Shown: piece after piece, positions 1-5,073 of the stretch | How positions within the stretch are numbered: position 1 is the stretch's first letter | Layout: the number at the start of each line of letters is the position of its first letter | DNA from: Chromatiales bacterium | GTDB taxonomy: Bacteria > Pseudomonadota > Gammaproteobacteria > UBA6429 > Thiohalophilaceae | Assembly: GCA_027001895.1 (NCBI GenBank) | Contig: JALTLP010000370.1 | Location: forward strand, 1 to 9,481 | Direction: 5' to 3' | DNA length: 9,481 bases | The notes under the pieces: model-generated | What the model saw: only the letters and a program-made list of their open reading frames with translations | Database searches by the model: none | Told to the model about the DNA's origin: nothing | Program-made: the position numbers and the translations under genes

Positions 1-8
1 CCTTTTTT

Positions 9-40
9 GTCGTTGCGAGGCGTGAAACGACGAAGCAATC
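9..40. repeat. REP-like palindromic dispersed repeat (edge of window)
   Basis: This non-coding stretch contains TTGCGAGG at 13-20 and CGACGAAGCAATC at 28-40. The general form, TTGCGAG ... CGAAGCAATCT, is one I recognise from dispersed intergenic repeats in many proteobacterial genomes. Two alternative inverted pairings are visible: GTCGTT (9-14) with AACGAC (26-31), and TTGC (13-16) with GCAA (35-38). A run of eight T follows at 43-50. Only one copy is in the window, so its repeated nature here is inferred. Confidence 0.5.
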
Positions 41-126
41 TGTTTTTTTTATTCAGATTTTGATCTTATTGCATCATGCACATCTATAATCTATTTAATG
101 CAATCCTAACACATGTTTTATTTCGT

Positions 127-164
127 ATTTTAACAAGGCATAGTAATATGCTGGCTTTAAAAAT
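127..164. terminator. Weak imperfect hairpin downstream of the DUF924 gene
   Basis: The arms GCATA (138-142) and TATGC (147-151) enclose the loop GTAA. After four mostly unpaired positions, the outer flanks ATTTTAA (127-133) and TTTAAAAAT (156-164) can also pair. The structure lies just past the stop of the leftward DUF924 gene and could act as a terminator in either direction. The mismatched middle of the stem and its low GC content make this tentative. Confidence 0.3.
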
Positions 165-168
165 ACTG

Positions 169-711
169 TTAACCTAAAAAAGCTTTATCTGAATCAAGGT
201 AAGCCTGTTCCTCAGCGGTGCTTTCACGCCCCAGGATTTTATTACGATGTGGAAATCGCCCAAACTGTTTCACAATATTATAGTGGTGTTGTGCAAATCT
301 GTAATTATTCTCCAGACCTTCCTGGTTAAATAATATAAGCGACTGTTGCTGGTCTGCCATATTTTCACTGTGCATATAGGGCATATATAAAAAAGCTTTT
401 TGTTCTGCAGTAAGATCAGCATCAAAACCCTGTTCAATTGCTTTCTCTGCAATTTCCCGCGACAAGGCTTCGGTTGCAAAACTTTGAGACTGACCACGAA
501 ACATATTTAATGGAAACTGATCAAATATAATCACCAGTGCAAGCGCGCCGAGTGGCTCAGACTGCCAGCTTGTTAATTTTAGATCTTTAGCCTCGTTATA
601 AACAGCAAGAAATTTTTCCTTTAATTTTTCATCATCCTCAACTGTGGACTTAAACCAGATGGATTTATTTTTCTCATCAAACCAGAAATCAATAATATCG
701 TTGTAAGTCAT
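169..711 (-). CDS. DUF924 family protein
   Basis: A 180-residue cytoplasmic protein of the DUF924 family (PF06041), predicted all-helical and TPR-like, with no established biochemical function. The family signatures are in order: an N-terminal DFWF (8-11), IIFDQFPLNMFRG (61-73), FLYMPYMHSE (107-116) and the C-terminal block QFGRFPHRNKILGRESTAEE (149-168). Length matches the family, so the gene looks intact. The start at 711 is preceded by a weak GGA about eight bases upstream. The gene follows msrA by 12 bases on the same strand, so the two are probably co-transcribed. DUF924 proteins occur widely in proteobacteria, but the neighbourhood does not by itself explain what this one does. Family assignment is firm; function is unknown. 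Confidence 0.9.
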   Translation of the reverse strand: MTYNDIIDFWFDEKNKSIWFKSTVEDDEKLKEKFLAVYNEAKDLKLTSWQSEPLGALALVIIFDQFPLNMFRGQSQSFATEALSREIAEKAIEQGFDADLTAEQKAFLYMPYMHSENMADQQQSLILFNQEGLENNYRFAQHHYNIVKQFGRFPHRNKILGRESTAEEQAYLDSDKAFLG

Positions 712-723
712 CGTAGCATCCAG

Positions 724-1362
724 TTAAATAGTATATTCAATGTTTAAACCACCGAGACCACAATATCCATTCGGGTTCTTATGCAGGTATTGCTGATGGT
801 AATCTTCTGCGTAATAAAATTGGGGGACTGCAATCACTTCAGTTGTAATACGTGGTAAACCATTGGCCGTTAAAACAATCTGATATTTTTGTTTAGACTT
901 TTCTGCAAGTTGCTTTTGCATATCATTAAAGCAATAAATTCCACTACGGTACTGTGTACCCCTGTCATTACCCTGTCGCATACCCTGAGTTGGATTATGT
1001 GATTCCCAAAAAACCTTCAACAGGCTTTCAAATGCAATAGCCTCTGGATCGTAAACCACTAACACCACTTCATTATGCCCGGTCATCCCGGAACAAACTT
1101 CCTGATAAGTTGGGTTTGGCGTGCTTCCGGCCGCATACCCCACGGCAGTCGTGTATACCCCGTCGAGTTGCCAGAATTTTCTCTCTGCGCCCCAGAAGCA
1201 ACCCAGCCCGAACATAGCGCGTTGCATATTTTGCGGGAAAGGTGCAAACAAAGAAGTCCCCAGAACAGCATGCTGCCGGGAGAACTCAGGATCCAGTGAC
1301 TCAAGACTCTGTTGCCGCCCAGGCAGTGCATGTGCGCTGTCTGGTATTGTTAACTTGCCCAT
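724..1362 (-). CDS. msrA: Peptide-methionine (S)-S-oxide reductase MsrA
   Basis: Reduces methionine-S-sulfoxide, free or in proteins, back to methionine, repairing oxidative damage in the cytoplasm with thioredoxin as the usual electron donor. The active site GCFWGAER starts at residue 54 with the nucleophilic Cys55. The substrate-pocket blocks TGHNEVV, GNDRGTQYRSGIY and FYYAEDYHQQYLHKNP are all present. At 212 residues, with an N-terminal extension containing ALPGR, it closely resembles the long enterobacterial form. The C-terminus keeps one recycling cysteine (GYCG, Cys201). The position of the second one in E. coli MsrA (Cys206) falls near Glu209 here, so the three-cysteine relay appears shortened. 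AGGGG lies a few bases upstream of the ATG. It is the first gene of a likely msrA-DUF924 transcript. Confidence 0.96.
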   Translation of the reverse strand: MGKLTIPDSAHALPGRQQSLESLDPEFSRQHAVLGTSLFAPFPQNMQRAMFGLGCFWGAERKFWQLDGVYTTAVGYAAGSTPNPTYQEVCSGMTGHNEVVLVVYDPEAIAFESLLKVFWESHNPTQGMRQGNDRGTQYRSGIYCFNDMQKQLAEKSKQKYQIVLTANGLPRITTEVIAVPQFYYAEDYHQQYLHKNPNGYCGLGGLNIEYTI

Positions 1363-1475
1363 AATACCCCTGTCATTGATAACATCATTAACGCTCGTAA
1401 ATACTGCATTTTACAATCGCCGAGCCTGTTTAATCGGTAAATAACTACCATTTATCCCGATATTGCTGACATTGC

Positions 1476-1504
1476 TTTACAAGCTTATAGCGCTCACCTA
1501 TATA
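1476..1504 (+). promoter_or_regulatory. Candidate sigma70 promoter of the DUF6316-like gene
   Basis: TTTACA (1476-1481) and TATATA (1499-1504) are separated by exactly 17 bases, 31 bases ahead of the start codon at 1535. A start of transcription near 1511 would leave a short leader holding the GGGAG ribosome site at 1527-1531. Assigned by consensus match only. Confidence 0.5.
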
Positions 1505-1534
1505 TACTATAAAACTATTCTCAGGCGGGAGTAA

Positions 1535-1738
1535 ATGATTATGGAGATTTTAAGAAAAGGCGAATCGGGCTCGATCCCTTTCCGAACCGGGCGTTTTTTT
1601 ACAGTTGAATCGAAGTGGTTTTTCTCAAGCCGGGAAGGTATCGACCACGGCCCTTTCTCATCAAAACAAGAGGCCGAAATTAGTCTTGGTGTTTTTCTGG
1701 AAAATGTTATGGACGTAGAAACCAAACTCAAAGCATAA
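1535..1738 (+). CDS. Small DUF6316-like protein
   Basis: A 67-residue cytoplasmic protein with no signal peptide or membrane segment. Its pattern RKGE..SIPFRTGRFF, then KWFFSSREGIDHGPF, then a helical EAEISLGVFLENV tail, resembles the short gammaproteobacterial DUF6316 family as I remember it. No function is established for that family. GGGAG at 1527-1531 lies only three bases from the ATG at 1535 but nine from a second in-frame ATG at 1541. The real start may therefore be 1541, giving 65 residues. The gene stands alone between the leftward msrA and the rightward bactofilin gene, with its own promoter-like sequence. Coding status is supported by the RBS, the promoter and the family-like motif. 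An antisense reading frame across it looks like a shadow. Confidence 0.75.
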   Translation: MIMEILRKGESGSIPFRTGRFFTVESKWFFSSREGIDHGPFSSKQEAEISLGVFLENVMDVETKLKA

Positions 1739-1897
1739 ACTGTCACCATCACTGTCGTCTTTTCCCGCTGCACGAATAAAGTGAGTGTTTAACTGCCATC
1801 CCAGGCTGTACTCCAGCTTGTCACAAAAACAAAATAATAACAGTTGTCTGAAATTGTATGTCGTGTACCCTGTAAAAGATTCGATGCTTAACAATCA

Positions 1898-1926
1898 TTG
1901 ACTTGAGAACTACTGCGCATTATTTA
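1898..1926 (+). promoter_or_regulatory. Candidate promoter of the bactofilin operon
   Basis: TTGACT (1898-1903) is followed after 17 bases by TATTTA (1921-1926). The -35 is a good match, the -10 a weak one. Other AT-rich -10-like hexamers, such as CATAAT (1974-1979) and TATAAA (1997-2002), lie closer to the gene, so the main start site is uncertain. The inverted repeat TGAGAACT / AGTTCTCA brackets the -10. Confidence 0.4.
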
Positions 1927-1939
1927 GTCAGTTCTCAGG
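1902..1939. promoter_or_regulatory. Inverted repeat bracketing the candidate bactofilin promoter -10
   Basis: TGAGAACT (1904-1911) and AGTTCTCA (1930-1937) are perfect inverted copies separated by 18 bases. One C-G pair and one G-T pair extend each arm outward. The left arm sits in the promoter spacer and the right arm over the expected transcription start. That geometry would suit a repressor operator, or a DNA hairpin. The binding partner is unknown. Confidence 0.4.
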
Positions 1940-2041
1940 ATAATATCGACATTCAACTTAACTTATACCTTATCATAATAAATGTAAGCTAATATCTATA
2001 AAGCTTGGCCCCCTCAATAAACACAAAGCGGAGAATACGGA

Positions 2042-2554
2042 ATGTTTGATATTAACGAAATGAAAAAAAATGTTAGCAACAAGCTTAACAAAGCAGATAA
2101 AACAGTACCCCACGAAACACGAGAAGAAGAAATTGCCAAATACAATAGCACGCCTGTTAACACACCAAACAGCACACAACTGGCATCTATCGGCCCGTCA
2201 ATTCATTTTAAAGGTGAACTAACCGGTGAAGAAGGTTTAATCATTGATGGCAAGGTTGAAGGAACCATAGACCTTAAAGGTAACCAGCTTATCGTTGGTA
2301 ACAACGGCAAAATAAAAGCCGATGTTTATGCCCAGACAATTATTGTCAACGGCTCGTTAACCGGCGAATTACATGGCAAGGAAAAAGTGCATATCAGTAA
2401 AAGCGGTGTTGTAAATGGTAATATCTTTTCACCACGTGTATCACTTGAAGATGGTGCCAAGTTTAAAGGCAGCATTGATATGAGTGAAACTCGACATGAA
2501 CAGTCTAAAAAGAACCCGTCTGGTGTCCAGGACAGCCAGTTAAAACGTGCATAA
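2042..2554 (+). CDS. Bactofilin (polymer-forming cytoskeletal protein)
   Basis: Bactofilins self-assemble without nucleotide into beta-helical filaments, often membrane-associated, that position cell-wall enzymes or polar proteins. The bactofilin domain (PF04519) spans about residues 48-148. It shows the repeating short beta-strand/turn pattern, for example IHFKGELTGEEGLIIDGKVEG (55-75, split by turns), NGSLTGELHG and SGVVNGNIFSPRVSLEDGAK. It is flanked by a polar, probably disordered N-tail and a 20-residue C-tail rich in S, Q and K, the usual bactofilin layout at 170 residues. The first 19 residues (F2, I4, M7, V11, L15 with interspersed lysines) could form an amphipathic membrane-binding helix; this is inference. 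GGAG lies eight bases before the ATG. No M23 peptidase, the common bactofilin partner, is adjacent. The next gene begins 9 bases downstream. Confidence 0.95.
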   Translation: MFDINEMKKNVSNKLNKADKTVPHETREEEIAKYNSTPVNTPNSTQLASIGPSIHFKGELTGEEGLIIDGKVEGTIDLKGNQLIVGNNGKIKADVYAQTIIVNGSLTGELHGKEKVHISKSGVVNGNIFSPRVSLEDGAKFKGSIDMSETRHEQSKKNPSGVQDSQLKRA

Positions 2555-2563
2555 GCTTTAAAA

Positions 2564-3208
2564 ATGTTGCCCAAGATACAACCTGCATTATCTGATTATT
2601 ATTCAGATAATGCAGAACCTCTAAAAACCCGTTTATTTAATACTATCTGGCAAAACTACCAGACAAAACAAACTTCCACCAATAACAATGCATACAGTCC
2701 TAAAATACTCGATACGGGCACAGCACAACCGGAAAGTTTTAATTTTTACTCTGAGCATTGCTGTTACCTGACAATTGCGGACTGCATACATGAATTAATT
2801 CAACTTGACTGGCCTGAAGAAGATAATCCAAATTCTGTTATTTTAAAAAAAATACAGGATATTTTTCCGGCTACCAGAATCAAGTATGATTTAATTCTTG
2901 GCTGGGACAGTTTTAATTACATAAACCCAAAGATACTTCCCCACCTGCATAACCACCTGCTGGATTTTTGCCATAAAGACACAATTATTCACGGCTTTCT
3001 GCTGACTTCGGAAAACTACCCGTCAAAACCTGGCAGCTTTAAAATTATCAGTGCCGATAAAATTCAGCACAGTGTTTCTACCCGTCAGGAAAAACAGCAT
3101 ACCCCGCTAACGCCAATAGCGATTAACAGGTATTTTCCCGGTTTTAAATATGCACGTTCAGTGTTAATGCGCAGCGGCTTACAGGAATTTATCTTAACCC
3201 GTAAATAA
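2564..3208 (+). CDS. Degenerate methyltransferase-like protein, co-transcribed with bactofilin
   Basis: A 214-residue soluble protein that I cannot assign to a characterised family. Its order of elements suggests a class I methyltransferase (Rossmann) fold. KILDTGTAQPESFNFY (47-62) sits where the glycine-rich SAM motif would be, ending in YLTIADC (68-74). YDLILGWDSFNYINPKIL (108-125) resembles the motif IV strand followed by a helix. IIHGFLLTSENYPSKPGSF (141-159) would be the next strand. The SAM loop lacks the usual GxGxG, so the protein may not bind SAM or may be a non-catalytic relative. The ATG lies 9 bases after the bactofilin stop without a clear Shine-Dalgarno, suggesting translational coupling. 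A perfect inverted repeat covers codons 7-18. The 3' end overlaps the convergent glycosyltransferase gene by 15 bases. Similar proteins beside bactofilin occur in other gammaproteobacteria as I recall, but this is unchecked. Confidence 0.75.
   Translation: MLPKIQPALSDYYSDNAEPLKTRLFNTIWQNYQTKQTSTNNNAYSPKILDTGTAQPESFNFYSEHCCYLTIADCIHELIQLDWPEEDNPNSVILKKIQDIFPATRIKYDLILGWDSFNYINPKILPHLHNHLLDFCHKDTIIHGFLLTSENYPSKPGSFKIISADKIQHSVSTRQEKQHTPLTPIAINRYFPGFKYARSVLMRSGLQEFILTRK
2583..2615. repeat. Perfect 13-bp inverted repeat inside the 5' coding region
   Basis: CTGCATTATCTGA (2583-2595) and TCAGATAATGCAG (2603-2615) are exact reverse complements around the 7-base spacer TTATTAT. The repeat begins 19 bases after the A of the start codon of the methyltransferase-like gene and encodes the ALSDYYSDNA region. 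No T-run follows it, so it does not look like a simple intrinsic terminator. As RNA it would form a long perfect stem right at the edge of the initiating ribosome's footprint. Confidence 0.85.
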
Positions 3209-4291
3209 AACCTGTGTGTAAATGGCTTTCAGTCTGGCCGTGCTAAATTCAGACAAGTCGGGTAATTCAAGTTTGTTTTCTTTTTTCAGCTTATCCAGTT
3301 CTATAATTTTATCGGCCATTGCACTGGCTTCATCTTTTGAAAATATTTTTCCATGTTCAAGATAAGAGCGGTAACAAAACGGTAGCGGGAATATTTCCGG
3401 GTAAGCCAGTCTTGCTGGCACAACAGGGATACAACCGGCTGATACCGCTTCGAGTACTGCTAAACCCTGAAAATCATGCAGTGAGGTTGATAATACAAAG
3501 TCAGACGTTGATAGTATCGTTGTATAATCTTCCTGTGATTCTATGTAACCATTGTTAAGTATATCTTCCGAAAACGCCTGTTGTATTTTTAATATTGCTT
3601 CCGGTATGTTGCGAAATGACTGGCCAATAAGGTTAAGTTTAAATTTAAAGCTGCGACACCGAAGTTCACAAAGCAGCCTGTAAAGTTGCTGTGGGCCTTT
3701 ATCGTATTCCCAACGATGGTTCCATAGTAAAACGGGGGTTTCGTTTGACTGTGTCGATGGCTGATTGGATGTATTAAAATCAATGGGCACCGGAATAACT
3801 TGCGCCTTTGCTGTAATTTTTTCTATCACGTTAGCCGGTACTTTATCCGGCATTTTTTTCAGGAAACGCGCAAGACCGTCAACAAAGCTTTGTTTATTAT
3901 AAGTTGTGTTAAAAATAACCCTGTCTGCACACAGAGCATTGTACAAGCTCACCATTTTCGGTTCGGTATGATCATGTTGTTTATCAACCGGGTAGGCAAA
4001 CTGATTTTCATGAAAATAAACCACCCATGGTAACGTTGCAAGGCCGGGTACCAGCCCCCGCAGTGTTGCGCAGTCCACCATGGATGTCGCCACTATGGTG
4101 TCATATTGTGCCTGCAAAACATCAGCCTGTTGTAACGCCCAGGTTAAGGCATTGCTGCGAATCCGCCAGTTAAAATAACGCCCTGGCAGACTCAATTCTG
4201 TCCATTGATGTTCTGGAAACATCGTTTTAAGGCAATTACACCAGACCTGGTGGCTTTTTGCACTGTATGCGGATAACAATAAAACTCTCAT
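3194..4291 (-). CDS. DUF3524-type glycosyltransferase (tRNA-queuosine alpha-mannosyltransferase family)
   Basis: A 365-residue GT4-like, two-domain glycosyltransferase. The N-terminal half carries the DUF3524 (PF12038) hallmarks: LLLSAYSAKSHQVW (4-17), ELSLPGRYFNWRIR (32-45), VVYFHENQFAYP (90-101) and RVIFNTTYNKQSF (124-136). WNHRWEYDKGP (190-200) opens the C-terminal domain, and LAVLEAVSAGCIPVVP (277-292) is the donor-sugar-binding region with the conserved acidic residue. Vertebrate members (GTDC1/QTMAN) mannosylate queuosine in tRNA-Asp. Whether bacterial members do the same is not shown by this sequence. No signal peptide is present, so it acts in the cytoplasm. GGGGAG sits only two bases before the ATG, unusually close, but an in-frame stop lies just upstream and the next Met is residue 24. 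Its stop lies inside the end of the convergent upstream neighbour. Family assignment is strong; substrate is inferred. Confidence 0.88.
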   Translation of the reverse strand: MRVLLLSAYSAKSHQVWCNCLKTMFPEHQWTELSLPGRYFNWRIRSNALTWALQQADVLQAQYDTIVATSMVDCATLRGLVPGLATLPWVVYFHENQFAYPVDKQHDHTEPKMVSLYNALCADRVIFNTTYNKQSFVDGLARFLKKMPDKVPANVIEKITAKAQVIPVPIDFNTSNQPSTQSNETPVLLWNHRWEYDKGPQQLYRLLCELRCRSFKFKLNLIGQSFRNIPEAILKIQQAFSEDILNNGYIESQEDYTTILSTSDFVLSTSLHDFQGLAVLEAVSAGCIPVVPARLAYPEIFPLPFCYRSYLEHGKIFSKDEASAMADKIIELDKLKKENKLELPDLSEFSTARLKAIYTQVLFTG

Positions 4292-4361
4292 AACTCCCCG
4301 CTGGTTTATTAATCACAATATATTTCAATAACTTATGGTGACTGAAATTAACCTCGATTTG

Positions 4362-4378
4362 TTCAGCTTCGATTCAGC
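4362..4378 (+). promoter_or_regulatory. Tandem TTCAGC direct repeat upstream of the glycine-zipper gene
   Basis: TTCAGC occurs at 4362-4367 and 4373-4378, exactly 11 bases apart. TCGATT also repeats at 4354-4359 and 4369-4374, next to the TTCAGCT motifs. Two like half-sites on the same helix face are typical of OmpR/PhoB-family response regulator sites. The repeat is 63-79 bases upstream of the ATG, in the 149-base gap between divergent genes. A weak promoter, TTGTTC (4359-4364) with TATTAG (4383-4388) at 18-base spacing, overlaps it. No regulator can be named. Confidence 0.35.
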
Positions 4379-4440
4379 TCGCTATTAGTAAACTGGCTCC
4401 ATCGCTGAAAACAACAGCAACCAATAACAGGAGACAGAAC

Positions 4441-5022
4441 ATGAACTTTTCAAATAAAACAAACCTGAGCAAAAAAATGATGGCAGCAACTTTAGCCGTG
4501 ATGGTAACAGCATTACCAGCAGCCCAGGCTAATGATGGTAAATACCCACGCAATAACCCGAACTTTGATGACTTCATGGTTAAAGCCAAAGTTGTGAATG
4601 TTACCCCGGTTTATAAATATATTACCATTAATACCCCTGTCGAAAATTGCTATAAAGAGCGTGTCAATTATACAGACTATCACGATGGTGATCGCAGCGG
4701 CAGAATGTTACTCGGTGGTTTAATTGGTGGTGTAATTGGTAACAATATTGGCCACGGCAAGTCACGCAAAGCCCGCGCAGTGGTGGGTGCATTGATTGGT
4801 TCACAAATTGGCAGCAGCATTGCAGACAAGCACGCCTACAGCGAACAACATGTGGGTTATGAACGTCGCTGTGAAGTACAAAATGTTTCGGAAACCAGAA
4901 AAGAAATAGCCGGCTATGATGTAAGCTATCGTTTCCGTGGCCGTATCTTTACCACGCAAATGCCTTATGATCCCGGTCGTCGTATTAAGCTGAACGTGAG
5001 TGTGTCACCTGTTATAGACTAG
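4441..5022 (+). CDS. Secreted glycine-zipper 2TM domain protein
   Basis: A 193-residue exported protein. Residues 1-30 form a Sec signal peptide: lysines at 6, 11 and 12, a hydrophobic core MAATLAVMVTALP, and cleavage likely after AQA at Ala30. There is no lipobox cysteine. Residues 88-128 are a glycine zipper: LLGGLIGGVIGNNIG, a short basic GHGKSRKAR turn, then VVGALIGSQIGSSIAD. This matches the Rick_17kDa_Anti / glycine-zipper 2TM type (PF05433), which inserts as a helical hairpin in a membrane. Two cysteines (70 and 144) flank the zipper and may form a periplasmic disulfide. The C-terminal part (YDVSYRFRGRIFTTQMPYDPG) looks like a small beta domain common in gammaproteobacterial relatives. 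AGGAGA at 4429-4434 is an excellent ribosome site. The gene is monocistronic, closed by a strong terminator. An envelope structural role is inferred; the exact function is unknown. Confidence 0.9.
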   Translation: MNFSNKTNLSKKMMAATLAVMVTALPAAQANDGKYPRNNPNFDDFMVKAKVVNVTPVYKYITINTPVENCYKERVNYTDYHDGDRSGRMLLGGLIGGVIGNNIGHGKSRKARAVVGALIGSQIGSSIADKHAYSEQHVGYERRCEVQNVSETRKEIAGYDVSYRFRGRIFTTQMPYDPGRRIKLNVSVSPVID

Positions 5023-5042
5023 TACAGTCTTATTTACTTTCA

Positions 5043-5072
5043 CCGGGCAGAAGTTTTTCTGCCCGGTTTTTT
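5043..5072 (+). terminator. Strong intrinsic terminator after the glycine-zipper gene
   Basis: CCGGGCAGAA (5043-5052) and TTCTGCCCGG (5057-5066) form a perfect 10-bp GC-rich stem with loop GTTT, followed by six T (5067-5072). It lies between two convergent genes and ends two bases before the proB stop codon. On the minus strand the bases after the stem (TGAAAGTAAA) are not a clean U-run, so it mainly serves the rightward gene. Confidence 0.95.
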
Positions 5073-5073
5073 A

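Larger units (their letters stand above)
1739..2041. other. 303-base intergenic region upstream of bactofilin
   Basis: No convincing gene is visible here. A frame on the minus strand (1894-1661) runs antisense into the DUF6316-like gene and matches no family I recognise. The right part is AT-rich and holds a candidate promoter (1898-1926), an inverted repeat (1902-1939) and the bactofilin ribosome site GGAG at 2030-2033, eight bases before the ATG. From 1739 to about 1890 I see no structure. Confidence 0.6.

Noticed and set aside
1661..1894. Minus-strand 77-residue reading frame in the gap downstream of the DUF6316-like gene
   Set aside because: It runs antisense through the 3' end of a better-supported small gene, and I saw no family-like motif in it.
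4004..4017. 14-bp perfect palindrome ATTTTCATGAAAAT
   Set aside because: It falls on the codons of the conserved FHENQ motif of the glycosyltransferase, so the protein sequence explains it. It has no loop or T-run.
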